This document shows positions 17,510 through 24,408 of a DNA stretch of 64,000 nucleotides, one piece after another. The notes below the pieces were generated by a model. It was not told where the DNA came from. It did not search any database and saw only the letters and a program-made list of their open reading frames with translations. Source of the DNA: CAWDVR01 sp044869805. Lineage in GTDB: Bacteria; Acidobacteriota; Thermoanaerobaculia; Multivoradales; SZUA-115. Position numbers and translations under genes: made by a program. The stretch covers positions 1-64,000 of the forward strand of contig JBIOXV010000107.1 in assembly GCA_044869805.1 (NCBI GenBank), written 5' to 3'. Numbering within the stretch: position 1 is the stretch's first letter; each line of letters starts with the position of its first letter.

Positions 17510-18052
17510 ATGCGCAAGGTTCTCTACCTCTTCGGCCAGCTCACCGACGACGACGTGGAGTGGATGCTGCGCGCCGGGGCCAAGCGCGTGGTCCCGGCTG
17601 GGGAGGTGCTGATCCGGCAGGGGGAGCCCGCCGAGGCGGTCTTCATCCTGCTCGCCGGCAAGCTCGCCGTGCGCCTGCGGTCGCGGCGCGGCGAGGAGCG
17701 GGAGATCGCCCGCCTCAACGCCGGCGAGATCGTGGGCGAGATGTCGTTCGTCGACGCCCGGCCGCCCTCGGCGACGGTCAGCGCGCTCGAAGCCTCCACC
17801 GTCTTCGCGCTCGGCAAGCCGGTGCTGGCCGCCAGGCTGGCGGGCGACCCGGGGCTCGCTGCCCGTTTCTACCGCGCCCTCGCCATGTACCTCTCGGCCA
17901 CCGTGCGTGAGCGCCACCGTGCGCTGGGCTTCGGCAGCGGGGTGGAGGACGACGAGGAAGCCGGCGACGAGCTCGACGCCAACGTGCTGGATGGCGTCTA
18001 CCTGGCCGGGGAGCGGTTCGACCGGATGGTGAAACGGGTGATGGTGAGCTGA
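17510..18052 (+). CDS. Cyclic-nucleotide-binding-like protein without HTH
   Basis: This is a 180-residue single-domain protein. The cNMP-binding beta roll runs from about residue 25 to 110 (PAGEVLIRQGEPAEAVFILLAG; AGEIVGEMSFVD). The phosphate-binding cassette reads VGEMSFVDARPPSATV. Compared with the usual FGE...RAATV pattern, the Arg that contacts the cyclic phosphate is replaced by Pro86, so cAMP or cGMP binding may be lost or altered. There is no DNA-binding helix-turn-helix; the C-terminus is an acidic linker and a short helix. It follows the ABC genes by 32 bases with a GAGGAG ribosome binding site. Similar proteins recur, as I recall, in NHLM loci, where their role is unknown. Confidence 0.75.
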   Translation: MRKVLYLFGQLTDDDVEWMLRAGAKRVVPAGEVLIRQGEPAEAVFILLAGKLAVRLRSRRGEEREIARLNAGEIVGEMSFVDARPPSATVSALEASTVFALGKPVLAARLAGDPGLAARFYRALAMYLSATVRERHRALGFGSGVEDDEEAGDELDANVLDGVYLAGERFDRMVKRVMVS

Positions 18053-18077
18053 GGGCCCGGCCCTCGAAGGAAGGACT

Positions 18078-18815
18078 ATGCGCCTGATCTGCTATCCGAC
18101 GCTGGCCGCTCCGCCGGTCATCCGGCCCGCTCCCGTGAGGCGAGCGTGGATGGACGAGACTACGATGCGATCCGCCTACCGCTGCCTGCCGCTGGTGATC
18201 GCCAACAGCCACGGCTGGGAGCTGCTGGTCGATCGGCCGTTCACGGCGACCTGGAACGGCGGTCCGGGCGCGGAGGACCTGCAGGTCTCGTTTCCCGACG
18301 GCGGCGACTCGTTGCTCCCCGCCAGCCACTTCGGCCACGGGGTGCTGAGCTTCCAGGTCGGCTACCTCTTCGAGACCGAGGAGCAGTACAACCTCTGGAT
18401 CATGGGGCCGGTCAACTGGCCGAAGGATGGGGCCATGCCCCTCTGCGGCGTGGTGGAGGCCGACTGGCTGCCCTACACCTTCAGCATGAACTGGCTGCTC
18501 ACCCGCCCGGGGACCGTGCGCTTCGAGGCGGGCGACCCCTTCTGCCACGTCTTTCCCGTCCCCCGGCAGCTCCTGGCAGAGGTGGAGCCGGAGATCCACC
18601 GCCTGGACGAGGTGCCCGAGAAGAACCAGGCCTACACCACCTGGCTCACCTCGCGCGAGGCCGCCGTCGATCGCCTCCGCCGGGGGCAGATGGCGCCTTC
18701 GGAGAGCGTGTGGAACCGCCACTACGTCCGGGGGCAGGTGCCGGGCGGAGAGAGCCTCGCCAAGGACCACGAGACCCGGCTCCAGGTCAAGCCCTTCACC
18801 GATCGTCGGGCCTGA
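18078..18815 (+). CDS. DUF6065-family protein
   Basis: This is a 245-residue protein whose landmarks match, from memory, family DUF6065: YRCLPLVIANSHGWELL, SHFGHGVLSFQVGYLF, YNLWIMGPVNWPKDG, DWLPYTFSMNWLLTRPGTV and a C-terminal HETRLQVKPF. It is mostly beta-strand-like and rich in Trp and Pro, with no signal peptide or membrane segment. DUF6065 members occur near peptide and other natural-product genes, but no activity is known to me. Here it lies between the transporter genes and the lanthipeptide enzymes, with a strong GAAGGAAGG ribosome binding site, so a role in maturation or precursor handling is a reasonable guess. It is not a known lanthipeptide enzyme. Confidence 0.75.
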   Translation: MRLICYPTLAAPPVIRPAPVRRAWMDETTMRSAYRCLPLVIANSHGWELLVDRPFTATWNGGPGAEDLQVSFPDGGDSLLPASHFGHGVLSFQVGYLFETEEQYNLWIMGPVNWPKDGAMPLCGVVEADWLPYTFSMNWLLTRPGTVRFEAGDPFCHVFPVPRQLLAEVEPEIHRLDEVPEKNQAYTTWLTSREAAVDRLRRGQMAPSESVWNRHYVRGQVPGGESLAKDHETRLQVKPFTDRRA

Positions 18816-18930
18816 GCGCCGGCCTCTCCCGATTGCCGAGCACATCGGGATTTCTTAGCTCAAGCTGTCACGCTTACCCTAACGCGCGCACTGAGGGCTT
18901 TGGAGATAGATTTTCCTACTTAGTCGAAAG

Positions 18931-20250
18931 ATGGAGCGCGCGGGTCGGTCCATGGTCGTGGATGCAGTTGTCTCTCCCACCGTTCTCAGATCCTCGCCGC
19001 GTCAACGCAGTAATTCTGCGATATTTCGCGAAGAATTATTACTGGACGCGCGAATAATCGCTGAGTCGATCTTCGAGAGCCGCCTGCGTGCCAGGGACGG
19101 GAGCCTCACCTGGCAGCGCCCCAACCGATCGACCCAGGAGGGCGCCCCGGCCACGGTGGCGGCCGGCCCGCACCTCTACGAGGGGCTGCCGGGCATCGCG
19201 GTGCTCTTCGCGGCGCTCTGGCGTGCCGAGTCGCGGGACGAGCACCGCGACCTGAGCCTGGAGATCATCGCCCCGCTGCGCGCCCTGCTGGGGCGCCTGG
19301 CGGACGACCCGGAGCGGGCGCGGAGCATGCGCCTGGGCATCGGCGGCCTGGTGGGGCTGGGCTCGTTCGTCTACGCCCTGGTGACCCTCGGCCGCCTGCT
19401 CGCGATCCCGGAGCTGTTCGACGAGGCGCACCGGGTCTGCGGCCTGATCGCGCCCGAGCACATCGCCGGCGACCGTGCCCTGGACGTCGTCTCGGGCGCC
19501 CCCGGGGCGATCCTGGCCCTCCTCCTGCTGGACCGCCATCGCCCCGGCCCCACCGCCAGCGGCGAAACCCCGCTCGAAGTGGCAAGCCGGTGCGCCGACC
19601 ACCTCCTGGCGCAGCGCGTGGAGCGGAAGGACGGCACCACCGCCTGGGCCACCGACCCGAGGTTCCCTCCTTTGACCGGGTTCGCGCACGGCTCGGCCGG
19701 GATCTGCTGCGCCCTGCTCAAGCTCTACGCCTCTACCGGCCGCGAGGAGCTGCGCGCCACCGCGTTGCGCGGCTGGGCCTTCGAGCGCTCGACCTACAGC
19801 GAGGAGCACGGCGACTGGATCGATCCGACCAGCCCCACGCTGCGCTTCCTCAACCAATGGTGCTTCGGCGCTCCCGGGATCGCGCTGGCCCGGCTGGCCA
19901 CGCTCGAAGTCCAGGGAGGCGAAGCGGTCGAGGCCGAGATCCGCCACGGCCTGCGGATCACCACCGGCCCGGCGCTCTCGACCATGGAGCACATCTGTTG
20001 CGGCGACTTCGGGCGGGTCGACGTCCTGATCTACGCCGCTGAGACGCTGCGGCGGCCGGAGCTTCGCGAGGCCGCCGGCGAAATCGCCTGCCGGTCCCTG
20101 GCCAAGGCGCGCGGCAAGGGCCGCTTCGACGGCCTGGTGCGCAGCCCCCACCGCGACCCGTCCCTGTTCTCCGGCGAAGCGGGAATTAGCTACACGCTCC
20201 TTCGCCTGGCCTACCCGGGAGAGCTGCCGTGCCTGCTGGCGATGGAATGA
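18931..20250 (+). CDS. Stand-alone LanM-type lanthionine cyclase
   Basis: This 439-residue protein corresponds to the C-terminal cyclase half of LanM enzymes, not to a full LanM. Landmarks in order: LYEGLPGIAVLFAAL (83-97), DVVSGAPGAILALLLLD (185-201), GFAHGSAGI (H253), NQWCFGAPGIALARL (C311), HICCGDFGRVDVL (C356-C357), GEAGISYTLLRL and the LanM-like end ELPCLLAME. The zinc ligands would be C311, C356 and C357: the usual Cys-His-Gly is Cys-Cys-Gly, a variant known from ProcM-like enzymes. Expected role: adding Cys thiols to dehydrated Ser/Thr to form (methyl)lanthionine. The dehydratase is encoded by the next gene, which overlaps by 4 bases. The first 50 codons are AT-richer than the rest, so the exact start is uncertain (alternative ATG at 18952). 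Confidence 0.85.
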   Translation: MERAGRSMVVDAVVSPTVLRSSPRQRSNSAIFREELLLDARIIAESIFESRLRARDGSLTWQRPNRSTQEGAPATVAAGPHLYEGLPGIAVLFAALWRAESRDEHRDLSLEIIAPLRALLGRLADDPERARSMRLGIGGLVGLGSFVYALVTLGRLLAIPELFDEAHRVCGLIAPEHIAGDRALDVVSGAPGAILALLLLDRHRPGPTASGETPLEVASRCADHLLAQRVERKDGTTAWATDPRFPPLTGFAHGSAGICCALLKLYASTGREELRATALRGWAFERSTYSEEHGDWIDPTSPTLRFLNQWCFGAPGIALARLATLEVQGGEAVEAEIRHGLRITTGPALSTMEHICCGDFGRVDVLIYAAETLRRPELREAAGEIACRSLAKARGKGRFDGLVRSPHRDPSLFSGEAGISYTLLRLAYPGELPCLLAME

Positions 20251-23033
20251 GGCGCGACGTGGCCACGGACCCCGCCGTCCCGGTGATCGTGCGCCTCGCG
20301 GGGCTGCCCGCCGAGGTCATGGAGCCGCTCGGCAGCGAGCGGTGCGTCCGCGGAGCGACGGAGCTGGCGCGCCTCGAGAGCGAGCTCGAGTCCATCCGCG
20401 CCCAGATCGTCGATCGCCTTCACGAGAAGGTCCACGGCGCGCCGGCCGAGGTGCGGCGTGCGCTCCTCGCCGTCAAGCGCGACTGCCACAACGGCCGCGA
20501 CCTCACGACGCGGCGGTCCTCCTCGGCCTGGGCGATCTTCGAGCAGGCGGCCCCGGACCTGGCGCAGCGCATCGGCGAGCTGGAGGCGGGCGTGGCGGCC
20601 GAGCGGGCAGCCTTCGAGGCGGCCTTCGACGCCGAGCACGAGCGCCAGGTCCGCCACCTGTTGGCCTGCCTCGAGGACGACAACCTGCACCAGGGCCTGG
20701 CCCTGGGCAGCCCGGAGGTGCTGGGCAACGTCGACCGCCTGCGCCAACCCTGCGCCTCCTACCGGCGCAAGGAGAGGCGCCTGGTCGAGAGCGTGGCCCG
20801 CTACGTCAGCCGGGCGGCCCTGAAGCTGTCGCCGTTCTCGACCCTCACGCGGCTCGGCCTGGGCTCGGTCCTCGAAGCGGCCGACGGCGCCCCGGTCGAG
20901 CTCGAGCTCCGCGGCGCGACGCACCGGGAGCTGCGGCGCATCCGGAAGCACGTGGTGGTCAAGTACTCGACGCTGCTGCGGCAGCACCCGGTCTTCCGCG
21001 ATCGGCTGCACGTCCAGGTGAACCCTTCCGTCGAGTGCGTGGCCCCGGGCAGGTACCGATTCATCCAGGCCTTCCACTGGCAGTTCAACCAGCAAGCCGG
21101 GGAGTTCCACTACTGCAACGAGTCGCAGGTTTCGGCCAGTCTGCGCGGCCCGCTGATCGAGGAGCTGCAGGCCCTCCTGGAGGTGAGCCGCCCTCACGGC
21201 GAGGTGGTGCAGGGCCTCGCCCGGAAGCTGGGTGCCGATCCGGCCGCCGTCGAGGCGGTGATCCGCAAGCTGTTGGACCTCGGCTTCCTGCTGCTGTTCT
21301 TCCCTTGGCCGAGCAATGATTTCGACCCCGAGCGGACGCTCTTGGCCTTCCTCGGGGAGCTGCCGCGCGACCCGGCGCTCGACGAGTTCGCCCGCCTCCT
21401 CGAGCGTCTCCTGGAGCTGCGCGACGGGCGCCACCCGAGCCATGCCAGACCGCAGGCCTATCGGGCGATCGACGAGCTGCGTCTCGAGGGCTTCGCCGTC
21501 CTGACCTCCGCCCTGGAGCTTCCCGAGGCCAAGGAGGCACCCGGCAAGCATCTCTACGAGGACGTCTTCGTCCTGCCGCAGGCGGACCGGCACCAGGACG
21601 CGGTCGCGCACATCTCGCGGCAGTCGGCCGAGCGGGCGCTCGCCAGCGCCCACCCGGTCGTCCTCTTCAGCGATCTCAACTACACCCGTTACGAGCTCTT
21701 GCACAGCCTGGCGGCCCTGGCGGAGAAGCACTGGCCGGGGCAGCAGGAGGTCGGCTTCCTCGACCTCTTCCACCTCGCCCAGCCGCTATGGGGCGAGTAC
21801 GTCACCGCGGCGAGCGCCGCGATCACGGAGTGGAGGCAGGAGCTCTGGAACCCGTACGGCCTCGCCGAGATCTCGGCGCTCAACCGGCTGCGGGAGACGG
21901 TGCTCACGGAGATGGAAGGCTGCATGCGGCCGGAGGGCGACGAGCTGGTGCTCGACCTCGAGAGCGCCGAGCGCAGCGTACGCCGCATCCCCGACACCTA
22001 CGTCCCCGCCTTCGGGCCCTGCCTCTTCGTCCAGCCGGCGACGCCGCGCGGCGACCTCTGGATGCTGAACCACCTGCTGGACGGCACCGGCCGCTTCAGC
22101 AACCGATACACGACCGTGATGCCTCCCGGCATGCGCGAGCGCTACTCGTCGCACCTCGGAGAAGGCGGTGCCGGCGCCACCCTGCTCGGCGAGCCGGCGG
22201 AGATGATCGAGATCCTGTCGGCCCGGGACGACCACCTCAACGTGCACCGGGTGCAGACCGCGCGCGTCCTGGAGCTGCCCGGCGAGAACCCGGACCTGCC
22301 GCCGGAGCGCCGCCTCGGCGTGCGCGAGCTGCGGGTGCGCCTCGACGGCCCGCTGCCGGTGCTGGTGGACCTCCGCGGGCAGCGGCTGCTTCCAGTCTTC
22401 CTGGGCACCAACGGCCTGGTGGGCATGCCCACGCTGGTCCGCTTCCTCAGCCGCTTCGGCATCGGAGAGTTCCGGCTGATGCACCCGCCCCGCTATCCGC
22501 AGCGGCGGGGCGGCGTGGTGAGCTACCGGCGCCTGCGCATCGGGAACCTCGTCCTGAGGCGGAAGATGTGGGTGTTCTCGCCCGCGGCGACCTTCGGCGC
22601 CTACGCCGAGTCCTCCGACGCCGAGCTCTTCCTGGCCGTCCACCGCTGGCGCCTGGAGCACGGCATCCCCGAGCGGGTCTTCGCCGCCGAGAAGCTCGAG
22701 ACCAAGTTCGACCTCTGGCCGCGCCACAAGCCGCAGTACCTCGACTTCACCTCCCCGGCTTTCGTCCACGTCTTGCGCTCGGTCCTCCGCTCCACGCCGG
22801 CGGAGCTGAAGCTGGAGGAGCTGCTCCCGGACCCGGAAGCCTTTCCCGCCGACGAGGACGGGCGCAGATGGGCCTTCGAAGCGCAGCTCGACAGCATCGC
22901 CTTTCACCCGATTCGCCCCTGGAAGCAACGACACGCACCGTTCCAAGCCCCTCGAGGTCGGCTCCGGATCCCGGAGCGAGCCGACTCTCGACAACCGAGC
23001 CATTGGCTCACAGAAGGAGGCCGAGATGTCTGA
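20247..23033 (+). CDS. LanB-type dehydratase, glutamylation domain
   Basis: This is a 928-residue protein of the lantibiotic dehydratase N-terminal family. The hallmark SPFSTLTRLGLG lies near residue 200. LHVQVNPSVECV, VVLFSDLNYTRYELL, DTYVPAFGPCLFVQP and RFLSRFGIGEFRLM follow in family order. Such enzymes use glutamyl-tRNA to glutamylate Ser/Thr of the precursor. The C-terminal elimination (SpaB_C) domain is absent here and is encoded separately after the precursor gene. The start is the ATG in an ATGA overlap with the cyclase (a GTG six codons earlier is possible). Its stop lies inside the precursor gene, overlapping it by 8 bases, a strong sign of co-expression. Confidence 0.9.
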   Translation: MRRDVATDPAVPVIVRLAGLPAEVMEPLGSERCVRGATELARLESELESIRAQIVDRLHEKVHGAPAEVRRALLAVKRDCHNGRDLTTRRSSSAWAIFEQAAPDLAQRIGELEAGVAAERAAFEAAFDAEHERQVRHLLACLEDDNLHQGLALGSPEVLGNVDRLRQPCASYRRKERRLVESVARYVSRAALKLSPFSTLTRLGLGSVLEAADGAPVELELRGATHRELRRIRKHVVVKYSTLLRQHPVFRDRLHVQVNPSVECVAPGRYRFIQAFHWQFNQQAGEFHYCNESQVSASLRGPLIEELQALLEVSRPHGEVVQGLARKLGADPAAVEAVIRKLLDLGFLLLFFPWPSNDFDPERTLLAFLGELPRDPALDEFARLLERLLELRDGRHPSHARPQAYRAIDELRLEGFAVLTSALELPEAKEAPGKHLYEDVFVLPQADRHQDAVAHISRQSAERALASAHPVVLFSDLNYTRYELLHSLAALAEKHWPGQQEVGFLDLFHLAQPLWGEYVTAASAAITEWRQELWNPYGLAEISALNRLRETVLTEMEGCMRPEGDELVLDLESAERSVRRIPDTYVPAFGPCLFVQPATPRGDLWMLNHLLDGTGRFSNRYTTVMPPGMRERYSSHLGEGGAGATLLGEPAEMIEILSARDDHLNVHRVQTARVLELPGENPDLPPERRLGVRELRVRLDGPLPVLVDLRGQRLLPVFLGTNGLVGMPTLVRFLSRFGIGEFRLMHPPRYPQRRGGVVSYRRLRIGNLVLRRKMWVFSPAATFGAYAESSDAELFLAVHRWRLEHGIPERVFAAEKLETKFDLWPRHKPQYLDFTSPAFVHVLRSVLRSTPAELKLEELLPDPEAFPADEDGRRWAFEAQLDSIAFHPIRPWKQRHAPFQAPRGRLRIPERADSRQPSHWLTEGGRDV
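23014..23020 (+). promoter_or_regulatory. Strong Shine-Dalgarno of the precursor gene
   Basis: AAGGAGG, within AGAAGGAGG, lies 5 bases before the precursor ATG and is the best ribosome binding site I noticed in the window. It sits inside the end of the dehydratase gene. It decides the start of the small ORF and fits the high precursor-to-enzyme ratio expected for a RiPP. Confidence 0.8.
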
Positions 23034-23199
23034 GAAGGAACTGGCAAAGGTCGACGAGGTCGAGGTCGAGCCGCTCACCGACAGTGACCTCGAGAGCGCC
23101 TCGGGTGGCGCCGCGGGCAGCACCAACACCTGCCCGACCACCAGCGGCTGCCCGTCGACGACGGGTTGTCCGGCGCCCAAGGACCTGCAGCAGGAGTAG
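23026..23199 (+). CDS. Lanthipeptide-like precursor peptide, 57 residues
   Basis: This short gene encodes an acidic leader (MSEKELAKVDEVEVE..., residues 1-28) ending in PLTDSDLESASGG, a double-glycine cleavage site. The predicted core of 29 residues (29-57) has three Cys (36, 42, 48), each followed by Pro, in a repeat of about six residues: TNTCP, TTSGCP, STTGCP. Ser/Thr residues lie just before every Cys, ideal for dehydration and N-to-C lanthionine closure into three small rings; the tail is PAPKDLQQE. It sits between the two halves of a LanB dehydratase and downstream of a LanC-like cyclase. No Nif11 or nitrile-hydratase leader is present. The core sequence is not one I recognise. Ring pattern, and whether N-methylation occurs, are unknown. 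Confidence 0.9.
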   Translation: MSEKELAKVDEVEVEPLTDSDLESASGGAAGSTNTCPTTSGCPSTTGCPAPKDLQQE

Positions 23200-23215
23200 G
23201 ACCGCCGGCCCGGAA

Positions 23216-23243
23216 GCCTGGGGGGCTGTCGAGCCCTCCAGGC
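23216..23243 (+). terminator. Intercistronic hairpin after the precursor gene
   Basis: GCCTGGGGGGCT, loop GTCG, AGCCCTCCAGGC: a 12-bp stem with one G-U pair, 17 bases after the precursor stop and 46 before the next gene. No U-tract follows. It could be a leaky terminator or a 3' stabiliser raising precursor mRNA relative to downstream enzyme genes, as seen in many RiPP operons. Confidence 0.55.
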
Positions 23244-23289
23244 ATCCCTCGGCGGCGAACAGCCGAAAGTGAGTGGTTCAGGGGGCTAG

Positions 23290-24408
23290 GTGTCTCGGGA
23301 CGCGGGCTGGCGCTGGAATGGGTACCACCTGTTCTACCACGGCGACCTCGATCTGGCGCTCAAGGAATTCGTGCGCCCGGCGGTCGGCGAGCTCCTCGCC
23401 GAGCGCCTCATCGACCGCTTCTTCTTCGTTCGTTACACCTTGGGCGGTCCGCATCTCCGGCTCCGGTGCCGGCTCGCAGAGGACAGCGCGTCGGCGGCAC
23501 CGGCCGTGGACCGGCCGCTCGAAGAAGCGGCCGCCGCGTTCCTCGCGCGGTGGCCGTCGGTCTCGGCGCACGATCCCGAGCAGATCCGTGAGGAGAGCCG
23601 CGCCGTGCTGGCCGCGGCCCCGGAGGAGAGCGCGCTCTACTACGAGAACAACACCTTCCTTCCTTTTCCCTTCACCCCCGAGGTGGACCGCTACGGCGGG
23701 CCGGAGCTGCTCGAGCCCTCGCTCGACTTCTTCGCCCTCTCCAGCGCGCAGGCCCTGGCGGCGATCGACGACCCGCGGTGGTCGTCCCCGGGCCGCCGCG
23801 GCGCGCTCGTGCTCCGCCTGTTCTTCCGCCAGGCCTGGGGGTTCGCGCGCAGCGAGGAGGAACTGCTGCTGCACCTGGGCTACCACCTGCCGGTGGGGAC
23901 CGAGGTCGGCGCCGCGATCTGGGGCAAGGCGGACCGCGACTTCGAATCCCGCCGGGAGATCTATCGTGACCTGCTCCGGCAGGAGCTGCGCCTGCTGGCG
24001 GAGGTCGACGCAGTGCCGGACGAGCCCGCCGTGACGCGGCTGGTCTACGAGGCCGCGAAGCGGCTGTCGCGGGCGGTGGGTGACGCGCCCGCCGAGGCCC
24101 GCTGGCAGATCGGCCACAGTCAGCTCCACATGACGGCCAACCGGCTGGGGTTCGCTCCGCCGCAGGAGATGCACCTGCAGCGCATCCTGTGGCGGGCCAC
24201 CCGCGACTTCGCGGAAGCCGACCCGGCCACCTGGCGACAGGCCCTGGAGTCGTCGCGCGCGGGCGGCGGCTCTCCATGCGCCTCGCTCGGCCGGCTCCTG
24301 GAGTCCGTGCTGCGCCAGATGCGGGGGAGCCCGCGGGCCTCGAGTGACGAAGTGTCCCCCGGTCCGCCGGGGGAGAGCACCATGCTGCTGGCAGGGGAGG
24401 AACAATGA
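23290..24408 (+). CDS. LanB elimination domain (SpaB_C, thiopeptide-type)
   Basis: This is a 372-residue stand-alone protein equivalent to the C-terminal domain of LanB dehydratases. Landmarks: DRFFFVRYTLGGPHLRLR (R57, R59), EVDRYGG (R134) and HSQLHMTANRLGF (H280). These match the arginine and histidine positions of the glutamate-elimination site in NisB-type enzymes. It should remove glutamate from glutamylated Ser/Thr to leave dehydro residues, working with the larger dehydratase upstream. Split dehydratases are the rule in thiopeptides and some other RiPPs. The start is GTG with a GGGGG purine run before it. The end overlaps the methyltransferase gene by 4 bases (ATGA). Confidence 0.9.
   Translation: MSRDAGWRWNGYHLFYHGDLDLALKEFVRPAVGELLAERLIDRFFFVRYTLGGPHLRLRCRLAEDSASAAPAVDRPLEEAAAAFLARWPSVSAHDPEQIREESRAVLAAAPEESALYYENNTFLPFPFTPEVDRYGGPELLEPSLDFFALSSAQALAAIDDPRWSSPGRRGALVLRLFFRQAWGFARSEEELLLHLGYHLPVGTEVGAAIWGKADRDFESRREIYRDLLRQELRLLAEVDAVPDEPAVTRLVYEAAKRLSRAVGDAPAEARWQIGHSQLHMTANRLGFAPPQEMHLQRILWRATRDFAEADPATWRQALESSRAGGGSPCASLGRLLESVLRQMRGSPRASSDEVSPGPPGESTMLLAGEEQ

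Noticed and set aside
15569..18052. 827-residue open frame covering the second ABC transporter
   Set aside because: Only its last 180 residues (from 17510) are real, coding the cyclic-nucleotide-binding-like protein. The rest is a shadow of the transporter gene in another frame.
18816..18930. Remains of a LanM dehydratase domain before the cyclase
   Set aside because: Only about 115 bases separate the DUF6065 gene and the cyclase start, and no LanM dehydratase motif is visible in any frame.
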